Origin: a bacterium
Lineage (GTDB): Bacteria; Planctomycetota; Planctomycetia; Isosphaerales; Isosphaeraceae
Assembly (NCBI GenBank): GCA_016125085.1
Contig: WGMM01000024.1
Location: 1 to 64,000, forward strand
Reading direction: 5' to 3'
DNA length: 64,000 bases
The translations under genes and the position numbers were made by a program. The notes beneath the pieces are model-generated. The model saw only the letters and a program-made list of their open reading frames with translations. It was not told the origin of the DNA and ran no database searches. Shown piece by piece: positions 8,581 to 15,987 of the stretch (its first letter is position 1; each line of letters begins with the position of its first letter).

Positions 8581-8601
8581 CGAAGGCTCCCGAGGAAAAC
8601 T

Positions 8602-8635
8602 GCCGGGCGGAGAGTGGATGAGACTTTCGCCCGGC
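8602..8635 (-). terminator. Terminator-like hairpin after the capsid gene
   Basis: An 8-bp perfect GC-rich inverted repeat (GCCGGGCG / CGCCCGGC) with an 18-base loop lies in the 72-base gap just downstream of the capsid gene; on the minus strand it is followed by AGTTTTCC. It could partly terminate transcription so that capsid mRNA exceeds that of the downstream tail genes. The short T run makes it a weak or attenuating terminator. Confidence 0.5.
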
Positions 8636-8652
8636 CTGCGAACCGTCCTTGG

Positions 8653-10086
8653 TTAGGAAGCGACGCACTCAAGACCGGCACACCACCATGGCTCCATCTG
8701 CTTCCCGGTTTCGCGGGAGCGGGCTTCGACGCGAATCGTGCCGGAGCGGATCCACGGGTTCAGACGGACGGCCATTCCGACCCGCTCCACGACGTAGAAA
8801 GAGGCCATGTTCACGAGCAGGAGCGGAACCTTGTTCGTGGAGTCGTTGGCCAGCGGCATGAATCCGGAACGCACGATCGGCTTATTGAGCAGATCGGAGC
8901 CCCAGGGCTTCATGGGCTCGAAGAATGTTTGTTTGTTCGACTGGGTGAACCCGCCGATGACGTTGACCGTCGCCTTCCGCATGAGCCAGACGGCCCCGGT
9001 GTCGTAGGGGTCTTCCAGTGCGGAGTCGACCGAGATTACGTTGGCGGCCGTGAAAGTTCCCGACGAGCCGGAAGCCACCCGCGTAGGCTTCAGGGTTTCC
9101 GACGACTTGAGCAGGGTGATCATGCCCTGGATGGCGCCGTTTGTTCCGGAGCCGAGCAGGATTTTGGCTTCGCGGTCGAGGACGAACGATTCGTCGAGCT
9201 TGCCGTTGACGTACGACAGACAGCCGACCCAGTCCTCCGTGAGGCTTTCGGAGATGTCCAGGTAAGCCATCCGCGTGCCGACGGACAGTGAGACCTGCTC
9301 GAATGCCGGATCAGTCGCCTTGTGCTCATACTCAGGGAACCCGCCACCGCTCACCGTGGGCCGCTCGTTCACCTGGGTGACGCGAATGGCGCTGGGATAG
9401 TTGGCGTCCGTGGACGTCGAACGAGGCAGGTCGAGCTGCTTCGCGCTGGTCGAGATCCGCGTGCACATGTTGTACAGCGGCGAAAGGCCCGGCGGACGCT
9501 GCACAAGGTCGGGCCGAAACTCGTACGGGGCCATGAGCCCTGCCGAAGCCGAGCTGGCCAGGGTGAGATCCTTCACGGCAATCGGCATCATGTATTCGGG
9601 CACGCCGCGGTAGCTGCCGCAAAGGCCGACGTCGAGAATGTTCTTGTCGGCGTTGGACAGGTCTTTTCCGGTCACCCAGCGGCCGAAGGCCTCGAGATAG
9701 CCATAGCTGGCCAGGTCGTTATGCTTCGATTCGTCGAAACCCCAGGAAGCGGTCGCCCGCTTCTCCTGCCAGTTCAGGATTGCCTCGGCCGATCCGAGAT
9801 TGCCCCGCATGCGGGCCACGGAGCGCGATTCCACGCCGTTGGACTTGGTTTCGGTGGACGTGTATTCGCTCGCGGCTTCGAGCTCGTTGACCTCCTGAAG
9901 CGCCTTGCCGTGCCGTTCCAGATCGCTCAGGATCTTTTTGCACTCGGTGGTGAGCTTTTCGGCCTCGGTGACGTCGGCGTCAGAGATGTGCTCCTTGCCG
10001 AGCAAAGCCTTTGCGGTGGCCTTCTTGGTTTCGTACTCGGCCCGCAGCCGGGCCTGGTTGCTGATCAGTTCTGTGTTACCGGACAT
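8653..10086 (-). CDS. Major capsid protein, HK97 fold, with N-terminal scaffold domain
   Basis: A 477-residue protein. Residues 1 to about 85 form a charged, coiled-coil-like delta domain (ELISNQARLRAEYETKKATA, then HISDADVTEAEKL), which in this family acts as scaffold and is removed by the prohead protease. From about residue 130 onwards the sequence follows the HK97 capsid pattern, including P-I-A-V-K-D, S-A-G-L-M-A-P, and a late Y-V-V-E-R-V-G-M-A-V-R segment. The gene follows the protease with a 22-base overlap and precedes the connectors. The cleavage site is not assigned. Confidence 0.9.
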   Translation of the reverse strand: MSGNTELISNQARLRAEYETKKATAKALLGKEHISDADVTEAEKLTTECKKILSDLERHGKALQEVNELEAASEYTSTETKSNGVESRSVARMRGNLGSAEAILNWQEKRATASWGFDESKHNDLASYGYLEAFGRWVTGKDLSNADKNILDVGLCGSYRGVPEYMMPIAVKDLTLASSASAGLMAPYEFRPDLVQRPPGLSPLYNMCTRISTSAKQLDLPRSTSTDANYPSAIRVTQVNERPTVSGGGFPEYEHKATDPAFEQVSLSVGTRMAYLDISESLTEDWVGCLSYVNGKLDESFVLDREAKILLGSGTNGAIQGMITLLKSSETLKPTRVASGSSGTFTAANVISVDSALEDPYDTGAVWLMRKATVNVIGGFTQSNKQTFFEPMKPWGSDLLNKPIVRSGFMPLANDSTNKVPLLLVNMASFYVVERVGMAVRLNPWIRSGTIRVEARSRETGKQMEPWWCAGLECVAS

Positions 10087-10973
10087 AGCGAGAGATCCTC
10101 CGCAGTCGTGTTGTGATCCTTTCGGGCCGCGACGACCGCGGGTTCCGACAGGGACAGAAATTCCAGTTCCGCACGGAGTCGCCTCGCTCTCAGCTCAGCG
10201 CCCGTCTGCTCCGCAACCGGCACGGTTTCCGTTTCGACGGGATCCGCAGCCGGCGTCTCGGCTCCCGTCGACTTGCCTTGCGTTGCCGGCAGAGCACCGG
10301 CCGCCGCTTCGGCTTCTTCCTCAAGGTCTTCGATGCGTGCGGATTTCAGGATCCGCTTGATGAACGTATAGGCCTGCTTCAGGGCCTTCGCGTTGGCACC
10401 GCTGAGGACCGCGCCACGCTTGGTTTCGATGCCCTTCACCTCGAGCGTTTGGGCGTTGTCGTTCATGGGGATCCCCACGAAGCTGAATTCCGCCGCGTCG
10501 GCTTCGTCGATCACGCGAATCTTCCCGGGCTTGCTGAGGATGGTCATATCCAGCTCAGTGGGCTGGTAGTTGTGCTTCGCCCAGATCTGCTTCACTTCCG
10601 CGGGCGAAACGAACCGGTCCTTGAACACCTGGTGGCCGATCGAGACGTCGCCAAGCTCGCCCCCGAGGGCCTGCTGGCGCGTCTTCTGCCCAAGGTCCGT
10701 GGCGTTGAATTTGGCGACGGCGATCAAGCCGCTGGGATCCTCATAGGCCGAGACGACGTTTCCCACCTTCGCGGCAGTCGAGTGCGTGTGATCGAGAAAC
10801 ACCCGGCCCTTCGTGGCGAACCGCGAGATATGCTTCGCGTAGGCCCCCGGCACGATCAGCTCGCGGCCCCTGTCGAGATTCAGGAACGACGCAGCACGAA
10901 CGCGAACGGTGCCTGTTTCCTGGGCGTCCTTCACGTCGATGACCGCTGCGGCCTGATGTCGTCGCTCGATCAT
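10065..10973 (-). CDS. Prohead protease (HK97/U35-type)
   Basis: A 302-residue protein upstream of and overlapping the capsid gene. It has the herpes/HK97 assembly protease hallmarks: F-L-N-L-D-R-x-x-E and P-G-A-Y near residues 30-45, F-L-D-H-T-H-S (His62/His64), and L-G-D-V-S-I-G-H with candidate nucleophile Ser111. It digests the scaffold domain of the capsid protein. Residues ~215-302 form a long Ala/Glu/Pro-rich tail that may itself be scaffold-like, giving a longer product than the typical ~200-residue family core. A GAGGGA ribosome binding site stands five bases before the ATG. Confidence 0.88.
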   Translation of the reverse strand: MIERRHQAAAVIDVKDAQETGTVRVRAASFLNLDRGRELIVPGAYAKHISRFATKGRVFLDHTHSTAAKVGNVVSAYEDPSGLIAVAKFNATDLGQKTRQQALGGELGDVSIGHQVFKDRFVSPAEVKQIWAKHNYQPTELDMTILSKPGKIRVIDEADAAEFSFVGIPMNDNAQTLEVKGIETKRGAVLSGANAKALKQAYTFIKRILKSARIEDLEEEAEAAAGALPATQGKSTGAETPAADPVETETVPVAEQTGAELRARRLRAELEFLSLSEPAVVAARKDHNTTAEDLSLCPVTQN

Positions 10974-11044
10974 TTCAATCCCTCAATTCCTCAATTGCTC
11001 AATTGTCCATTTTCCAGGCACGCCACGCAAGACGAACAGGCGGA

Positions 11045-11974
11045 TTATGCCGAGAGATCGAGCGGTGCGATCTCGGCCGTGTTGGGGATGTACTGGCCAC
11101 CGGCTGAGTAGGGGCGATCGAATACCACCGTAGATCCGTTGAGGGGCACGAAAACCGGCTTCAGGCTGCATCGGCAATGGGGGTGCAGGGGAGGGAATGC
11201 GATTTGACGGTACTCCTCCGGGATGATCCGCCGCCGCTCGGGATCGTCGACATTGGTGATCTTGGGGCCCACGTCGGTGGCGAACTTGTCGCTTTTCATG
11301 ACCCTGCGGGGGTTGCCTCCAGGGCCTTTCCCGACCCGCTGGCAGGCTTCGCAGGCTCCGGGGGCCATGAGCCACTCGAAGCCGATGAGGTCGTCCAGCT
11401 CTTCGGCGGAGGCCCGGATGCCCCAGTTGGCCGCCCGGCTCGCCTCGGTGCGAGCGATGCGGGCCGAACGCCACTTGGCGGAGTCGTCGAAGTATTTGTC
11501 GAGCTGGGTGTAGAGATCCTTCCAGCCGCCTGTTCCGTCGTCGATCTCGCCCCGGATCAGCTCCGCGCGAATCGTCGCAATTTTGTCGGCCACTTCCACG
11601 CCGATCGTGTCGAGCGTGTCCTTGCAAAGGTCGAGCACGGTCGCCTCAAGGGCCTGCACTCGAGCCGGATCGCGGATGAACCAATCGTCGGCTTTTCGGA
11701 GGCCGGCACGAGAGCGGATCGCATTTCCCGACCTGGTGGCCACCGAGGCCATGTAGGGGGTCATCCGCCCGGTCAGCTCGTCGGTGAAGGCATCAAGATC
11801 TTTTCGCCAGACCCGCAGTGCCCCGTCTACTTCGCTGCGGACGATCGAGGCATTCACGAACCGCGCGTTATCGAGCAGCTTCCGCAATGCCACCTTCTGG
11901 TTCCGAATCACTCGGGACCAGGCTGATGCGATCGGCTGTCCGTTCGGTAGCCCGAAGGCGTTTGCTTCGGCCAT
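11045..11974 (-). CDS. MuF-type minor head (head morphogenesis) protein
   Basis: A 309-residue protein with the Mu gpF / SPP1 gp7 signature in its C-terminal half: an R-I-A-R-T-E-A-S-R-A-A-N helix, G-F-E-W-L followed by C-E-A-C, and the closing H-P-H-C-R-C metal-binding-like motif. The N-terminal ~170 residues are helical. Family members bind the portal and are packaged in the head. It lies before the protease and capsid genes as usual, but unusually far (about 6 kb) from the portal gene. No toxin domain is fused. Confidence 0.85.
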   Translation of the reverse strand: MAEANAFGLPNGQPIASAWSRVIRNQKVALRKLLDNARFVNASIVRSEVDGALRVWRKDLDAFTDELTGRMTPYMASVATRSGNAIRSRAGLRKADDWFIRDPARVQALEATVLDLCKDTLDTIGVEVADKIATIRAELIRGEIDDGTGGWKDLYTQLDKYFDDSAKWRSARIARTEASRAANWGIRASAEELDDLIGFEWLMAPGACEACQRVGKGPGGNPRRVMKSDKFATDVGPKITNVDDPERRRIIPEEYRQIAFPPLHPHCRCSLKPVFVPLNGSTVVFDRPYSAGGQYIPNTAEIAPLDLSA

Positions 11975-12559
11975 TCACTTGTTCGCCCACTGCTGAAACA
12001 GAACGCCCTGTTCGGCCAGCGGGAACCGGGCCGCATTGGCCAGAAAGACTCGCTTCGCCTCGGCTGTCCAGCTCGCAAGGAAATTGTGGAACGCGGTGTC
12101 GGCCGCGAAAATCGCGGGCTGGTGGAAGCGGTATGCGTCGGCGTAGGCGTGCAGGTAGTGGCCGAATTCGGCTACCCCCGAAACCCAGTCGGAAGCCGGG
12201 ACGAATGCCCCTGAATTTGTGTCCTCTTCCGCCGTCTTCGCTCCGGCCAGGTAGCCGGAGGCCTCGCCCACGATCCAGAATGCCGAGCGGTGGCCGCGCG
12301 TCTCCGCCGTCGGAAAGTAGGTGGCGTGCCGGTACCCCCGGGCCCGGACGAAGGCGTCGACCTGGGCCGTGGTCAGGCCGGGGTCAGTCAGGCGGTGGAC
12401 AGTCGCGCCGTCAAAGCCCGCGGACGATCCGACGAGAAAGTGGGTCGTCTCGTGGGCGTTTGTGGGCCGGTCGTGGGTGGTGAATCGTTGCGGAGCTCTG
12501 GACATCACGAGGTCGTGAGTCGGAGACGCTGCCAGGCAGAGCAATGTGATCAGGGTCAT
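11975..12559 (-). CDS. Exported HExxH-motif protein (putative zinc metallopeptidase)
   Basis: A 194-residue protein if started at ATG 12559, which overlaps the stop of the upstream 70-residue gene as ATGA, the usual coupling here; a longer in-frame reading is basic and implausible. The N-terminus (MTLITLLCLAASPTH) looks like a short signal peptide. About 35 residues in is H-E-T-T-H, a possible HExxH zinc site, followed by a conserved-looking G-x-x-x-x-R-G-Y-R-H segment and F-W-I-V-G-E-A-S, whose Glu could be a third ligand. I recognise no family. A virion or lysis-related peptidase is speculative; HExxH also occurs by chance. Confidence 0.6.
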   Translation of the reverse strand: MTLITLLCLAASPTHDLVMSRAPQRFTTHDRPTNAHETTHFLVGSSAGFDGATVHRLTDPGLTTAQVDAFVRARGYRHATYFPTAETRGHRSAFWIVGEASGYLAGAKTAEEDTNSGAFVPASDWVSGVAEFGHYLHAYADAYRFHQPAIFAADTAFHNFLASWTAEAKRVFLANAARFPLAEQGVLFQQWANK

Positions 12560-12768
12560 TCGATTCCGAGTTCCTTTTCGAGCTTTTTCGCGTCCCTGGC
12601 GAGCTTGCCGGCGTCCTTCAGGATGTCGATGTCGACCCACGCGGATTGAAGCGAATTCCACAGCCGTTCGTTCTGCTCCACCAGGTCTTCGAGCACGACC
12701 AGAATCGCGTCGATCGACTTGCGGGCTTCCCTGTCAACGGCTCGCTTCTGCACTTCCGGCACGATCAC
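12556..12768 (-). CDS. Small coiled-coil phage protein
   Basis: A 70-residue GTG-started protein with heptad-like helices (IDAILVVLEDLVEQNERLW, then KDAGKLARDAKKLEKELG). A GGAGAGGG stretch precedes the start. It has no membrane segment. It is coupled by ATGA to the exported HExxH gene, so the two may act together. Family not recognised; it is short but looks like a real protein by composition. Confidence 0.55.
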   Translation of the reverse strand: MIVPEVQKRAVDREARKSIDAILVVLEDLVEQNERLWNSLQSAWVDIDILKDAGKLARDAKKLEKELGIE

Positions 12769-12817
12769 CCCCTCTCCGTCTTACCTCAACTGTCCGGGAT
12801 TTCCGGATAGTTGGCTC

Positions 12818-13285
12818 TCACGGCTTGTTATGGCTGTGCCCGCATAACGGGCACGGGACGGTTCCTTGGCGTGCAAGGTCCGCAATGCACGCTTCGATCT
12901 GTTCTGCGGCGTTCGCAGCCCAGACCGTCACGCACCCGGATTCCGGAGCGTCCGGGCATTCGGTGGACAGCAGGCCGGATGAGATGATGAAGTTCATCAC
13001 TTTATCGCCGATTCCGCCGTCGCTCATATTCATTGCGATCGGCTTTTCGATCGCTATTGGGGCAACTTCGGCACGCGGCGAAAGATCATATTCCTTCACG
13101 ATTTCGTTCGCCCACGACAACGCGATTTGCGCCGCGTCCTCAATTTCGCGGCCGTGAATGACCATTCGGCCATTCTCTTCGATCGCCTGCATATACTGGC
13201 CGGTTCCGGACATCTGCGAGGCGATCTCCCGCAACGCGTTCACGACATTCCAGGCGACTTGCTGTTCGTGATTGAGCGGTTTCAT
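12818..13285 (-). CDS. Hypothetical phage protein with C-terminal CxxC-H motif
   Basis: A 155-residue protein, mainly helical in its first half, ending in V-P-C-P-L-C-G-H-S-H, a possible zinc-binding tail, with two further cysteines near residues 110-118. No recognised domain and no signal peptide. It lies in the cargo block between portal and MuF. Function unknown. Confidence 0.6.
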   Translation of the reverse strand: MKPLNHEQQVAWNVVNALREIASQMSGTGQYMQAIEENGRMVIHGREIEDAAQIALSWANEIVKEYDLSPRAEVAPIAIEKPIAMNMSDGGIGDKVMNFIISSGLLSTECPDAPESGCVTVWAANAAEQIEACIADLARQGTVPCPLCGHSHNKP

Positions 13286-13334
13286 TCGATTATTGTCGCG
13301 GCTTGCGATTCTTGGGGCGGCTCGGTGGCATCGG

Positions 13335-13508
13335 TTACCCCAGCAGATCCGGGAACACGGTGAAGATTGTTGCCGCTTTGCCGAAGTCGTCGAGGATGTC
13401 GGGCTTCTTTCGATCGTCCTGCTGCCGCTCTTCGGGCTTCCGTTTTCGATCGTCTTCCGCCCACGGACTGAACGGGATCGGTGTCAGCTTCGGGATCTTT
13501 GCTGCCAT
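13335..13508 (-). CDS. Small hypothetical phage protein (57 residues)
   Basis: This short frame reads MAAKIPKLTPIPFSPWAEDD and ends TVFPDLLG. It has a strong AGGTGA ribosome binding site a few bases before its ATG and fills a gap that other frames explain poorly (the overlapping 77-residue frame is low-complexity and Arg-rich). It is highly charged in the middle (RKRKPEERQQDDRKK) and then helical. Function unknown. Confidence 0.5.
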   Translation of the reverse strand: MAAKIPKLTPIPFSPWAEDDRKRKPEERQQDDRKKPDILDDFGKAATIFTVFPDLLG

Positions 13509-13518
13509 GGATCACCTG

Positions 13519-13779
13519 TCAGGTGCGTTTCGGGGGCGGACATCGCGAAAAGACAGTTCCCTCTGCGTGCTTTTTCGGCTTCGGTCGCTCGTGTTTGGCG
13601 TATAACGGCTCATGGAATGGACTGGGAGACCACCTGCCGATAGCCCACAATGCGAAAAGCAGAGGGGAAGCCAATATCAGGAGCGGGCCGAAGAGAACGA
13701 TGCAGCCCCCCGCGGCGACATGATTCGCGATTCCCGAAAGTTTTCTCTCGAATTCAACCCGGTGCGGCCTTGGTTGCAT
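13519..13779 (-). CDS. Small phage membrane protein
   Basis: An 86-residue protein with one clear hydrophobic stretch at about residues 24-48 (GCIVLFGPLLILASPLLFALW) and a basic, proline-rich C-terminus. It starts three bases after the nuclease gene. A holin- or antiholin-like role is possible given other membrane proteins within 1.5 kb, but a single membrane span and position are the only evidence. Confidence 0.5.
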   Translation of the reverse strand: MQPRPHRVEFERKLSGIANHVAAGGCIVLFGPLLILASPLLFALWAIGRWSPSPFHEPLYAKHERPKPKKHAEGTVFSRCPPPKRT

Positions 13780-13782
13780 CGG

Positions 13783-14244
13783 TCACGCTGCCTTCTTCTT
13801 CGCTGGCCGCTTCCGAAACTCCCAGGGTGCCACGGGCGACTTGTCCGCCCACAGGCCCCGCTTTTCGGCCCGGGCTTTCGCCTCGGCGTCGGCCAGCTCG
13901 GTGTCCTTCGGGTATTCGACGTAATGCCAGGCGAGCCCGGCCCGGACCATCTCGAGGTTGGCGGATCGGCCTTCGGCGAAGACGGTGCCGATGGTACGCC
14001 CGTAGCGGTCCTTGCCATGCGTGACCACCTTCACCGTCTTGCCGAAAGCCAGCTCGGCCAGCTTTTCGCGGGCCTGCGTGCCGAAGGCCTGCGATCGCTC
14101 CGGGGCGTCGATCCCGTCGAGCCGCACCTTGACCTGCTCTTGGTTAACCAGGACTGTGATCGTGTCGCCATCGGTGATGGCCACGACCTTGCCTTCGATC
14201 TCGCCAGCGGTCAGGAGTGCGATCGACAGAATCAGCGGGAGCAT
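13783..14244 (-). CDS. Exported thermonuclease-like protein (SNase family)
   Basis: A 153-residue protein with a short hydrophobic signal peptide (LPLILSIALLTAGE) followed by a staphylococcal-nuclease fold: V-V-A-I-T-D-G-D-T-I-T-V at residues ~20-31, R-L-D-G-I-D-A-P-E-R with the catalytic Arg and Glu, and K-D-R-Y-G-R-T-I-G with the second catalytic Arg, ending in A-E-K-R-G-L-W and a Lys-rich tail. The expected active-site residues are present. It would cut DNA or RNA outside the cytoplasm; host DNA scavenging or exclusion of competing phage DNA are possible roles. GTGAGG precedes the ATG. Confidence 0.85.
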   Translation of the reverse strand: MLPLILSIALLTAGEIEGKVVAITDGDTITVLVNQEQVKVRLDGIDAPERSQAFGTQAREKLAELAFGKTVKVVTHGKDRYGRTIGTVFAEGRSANLEMVRAGLAWHYVEYPKDTELADAEAKARAEKRGLWADKSPVAPWEFRKRPAKKKAA

Positions 14245-14251
14245 GGTTGCC

Positions 14252-14458
14252 TCACTTGGAACAGTTGCCGTGATCGCACTTGGCCGCGGGAACGAAGATC
14301 ACTTGCGGCCTGGGTGCGAACAGAGGAAAGAGCGGCCGGGGTGCGGCCTGGTGAATTACGACCGGCAGAGGCCGCACCGCTTGCGACAGCGGTGCCTGGG
14401 TTTGGCAGGTTCCGCCAGAGCATGCTGCGAATGCGGCGACGTAAACGATTGTTTCCAC
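14252..14458 (-). CDS. Small proline-rich exported protein, nested reading frame
   Basis: A 68-residue GTG-started frame just upstream of the nuclease. It opens with a hydrophobic stretch ending in a Cys (IVYVAAFAACSGG), loosely like a lipobox though Phe replaces the usual Leu at -3. The rest is proline-rich with C-terminal Cys (VPAAKCDHGNCSK). It overlaps the 62-residue membrane protein in another frame. The overlapped layout recalls Rz/Rz1 spanins, but both products are very short, so this is only a suggestion. Confidence 0.4.
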   Translation of the reverse strand: METIVYVAAFAACSGGTCQTQAPLSQAVRPLPVVIHQAAPRPLFPLFAPRPQVIFVPAAKCDHGNCSK

Positions 14459-14544
14459 TTCGGTTTGCCTTTCAGCATCAAGAGACAGGTTACCACGAAC
14501 AGAGCCCCGGCGAGAGCCGCCAGGGTGAGAGCGTTGCGAATCAT
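14356..14544 (-). CDS. Small membrane protein, single N-terminal span
   Basis: A 62-residue frame starting with ATGA overlap on the upstream gene. Residues 4-24 (NALTLAALAGALFVVTCLLML) form a strong membrane segment; the rest is basic and Cys-containing and overlaps the proline-rich frame. Translation start is well supported by coupling; the tail is composition-poor and may not matter. A lysis or membrane accessory role is possible. Confidence 0.45.
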   Translation of the reverse strand: MIRNALTLAALAGALFVVTCLLMLKGKPKWKQSFTSPHSQHALAEPAKPRHRCRKRCGLCRS

Positions 14545-14936
14545 TTGAGGTCCACCGTGTCGTCGTCGGGTTTTGCGGTACGGGACGAATCGAACGGGAA
14601 ATCACGAGGAATTCGCGAGGGTGGATCGTTGCTCAGCTTCGCCATGCGGAAGTCGTGATCACGATCCAGCTCGCGCATCTCTCGCTCGTGGTCCATCTCG
14701 GCGTTCTTGCGCCGCCACTGGAACGAAAGGTAGATCGAAAGGACAACTCCAAACGATCCGATCAGAGTCGAAGCTGCTCCGGAAAGCTGAACGACGGCCT
14801 CGACGAATGAGATTTCGCGGGCCCCGAGATCGGCTTTCGCCATTGCGACGATGTTCGCGACGGCCGCCCCGAAATGCACAAGAGAAGCCGGGACAGACCA
14901 GTCCGCAACCTTTGCGATGATGTTGTCCAGGTTCAT
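14541..14936 (-). CDS. Phage membrane protein with charged helical tail
   Basis: A 131-residue protein with moderately hydrophobic helices near residues 14-32 and a clear membrane span at about 50-72 (ASTLIGSFGVVLSIYLSF), followed by a highly charged helix (RRKNAEMDHEREMRELDRDH). It is coupled by ATGA to the 92-residue membrane protein before it. The pair resembles small holin/accessory membrane sets, but no endolysin-like enzyme is recognised beside them. Confidence 0.55.
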   Translation of the reverse strand: MNLDNIIAKVADWSVPASLVHFGAAVANIVAMAKADLGAREISFVEAVVQLSGAASTLIGSFGVVLSIYLSFQWRRKNAEMDHEREMRELDRDHDFRMAKLSNDPPSRIPRDFPFDSSRTAKPDDDTVDLK

Positions 14937-15211
14937 TTCGGATCTTCCCCGAATACCTGGTCAGCAACTTCTTTGGCGACGTCCTCGACTGGCCGACCGG
15001 AATAGGCGGACCAGGCTCCGACGAGAGCCGATGTGACGAGAGAGGCCATGAACGGCCCGAGCGCCGCATTGACCATCTCGGGGTGGCGTACGACGTAATC
15101 GATCGCCGCCGAGATACCGACAAATCCACCCGAAGCCAGCACGACGACGAGCTGCCGGGCATTGAGAAATCCGCGAATATTCACCGGCAAACCTCCGTAA
15201 TCGTGATTCAT
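14933..15211 (-). CDS. Holin-like small membrane protein
   Basis: A 92-residue protein with two hydrophobic segments (about residues 20-40, VVVLASGGFVGISAAIDYVV, and 52-70, FMASLVTSALVGAW), a short loop between them and a charged C-terminus. Size and topology fit a class II holin. It is the first of four overlapping or adjacent membrane-protein genes. No sequence family is recognised, so the role is inferred. Confidence 0.5.
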   Translation of the reverse strand: MNHDYGGLPVNIRGFLNARQLVVVLASGGFVGISAAIDYVVRHPEMVNAALGPFMASLVTSALVGAWSAYSGRPVEDVAKEVADQVFGEDPK

Positions 15212-15253
15212 GAGACAGGGGCCCCGGCCGTCCAGGGCCCCTCGGGGGTTGGT

Positions 15254-15556
15254 TTATTCGCCCGTGCCGGCAGGCGGCTGCGACGGATCTTCGGCGGGAA
15301 CTTCAGGGACAGCGGCGTCAGGCACGATTCCGCGAACCTCGCCCGCGATCTCGGCCAGGGCTGCCTGAAGTTCTTCGGCAGTCAGGTCGCCGGCGGCAAC
15401 CTGGCTTTTCAATTCGTCGATCTTGGCGGCGTGCTGGGCCGCTTCGTCGCGAATGGTCGCAAGAATCTCGCTCTTTCCGGCTTGCAGGGCTTCCTTCAGA
15501 GTCATAATCTGCTCCTCGCTTGGACCGTTGTTGACGGTCACGTTGAATACGAACAC
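15254..15556 (-). CDS. Small coiled-coil phage protein
   Basis: A 100-residue GTG-started protein with AAAGGGGG in front. A long helix (residues ~17-70, with DEAAQHAAKIDELKSQVAAG) precedes a Pro/Glu/Ala-rich tail ending in PAGTGE. Similar small helical proteins occur among phage minor structural genes. Function unknown. Confidence 0.55.
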   Translation of the reverse strand: MFVFNVTVNNGPSEEQIMTLKEALQAGKSEILATIRDEAAQHAAKIDELKSQVAAGDLTAEELQAALAEIAGEVRGIVPDAAVPEVPAEDPSQPPAGTGE

Positions 15557-15567
15557 TCTGGCCCCCT

Positions 15568-15987
15568 TTACGAGACGCGGGCCACATCATTCAGGGACAC
15601 GGTGAAACCGGCCCCCCAAAGCTCCTCGGCCCGCGAACCCGTGCGGACTCCGAGTGATTGGACGTAATCGACCTCATCCTGCGTCAGCACGCTGGCAAGA
15701 ACAGCCTTTGCGAAGAAGCTGACCACCGCCGGATGATTGACGTAGATGCCCTCGGACAAACTCCGGAGGGTCGCGAGCAGTTGATACCACATGGTTCGCT
15801 CGGGCTCGGACTTGGCCGCGATTCGCTCGTGGCAAGCAGAGATAGCGAGAAGCATGTCGCCTTTAGGGACCATGACAGGGATGATCACACCCTGCTTGGG
15901 GGCGTTGAGCATGTCAGTTTTCTGGGTCGCTGTTTTGCCAGCATAGGCGGGCAGCGACAATTCGGCGATCAATTCGGCGTCGGTCAT
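15568..15987 (-). CDS. Hypothetical phage protein
   Basis: A 139-residue, mostly helical protein. The start at ATG 15987 is preferred because it overlaps the LamG gene's stop as ATGA. It opens MTDAELIAELSLPAYAGKTA, a start style common to small phage virion accessory genes, and has no membrane span. Family not named. It follows the lectin-like gene and may be a structural companion. Confidence 0.55.
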   Translation of the reverse strand: MTDAELIAELSLPAYAGKTATQKTDMLNAPKQGVIIPVMVPKGDMLLAISACHERIAAKSEPERTMWYQLLATLRSLSEGIYVNHPAVVSFFAKAVLASVLTQDEVDYVQSLGVRTGSRAEELWGAGFTVSLNDVARVS

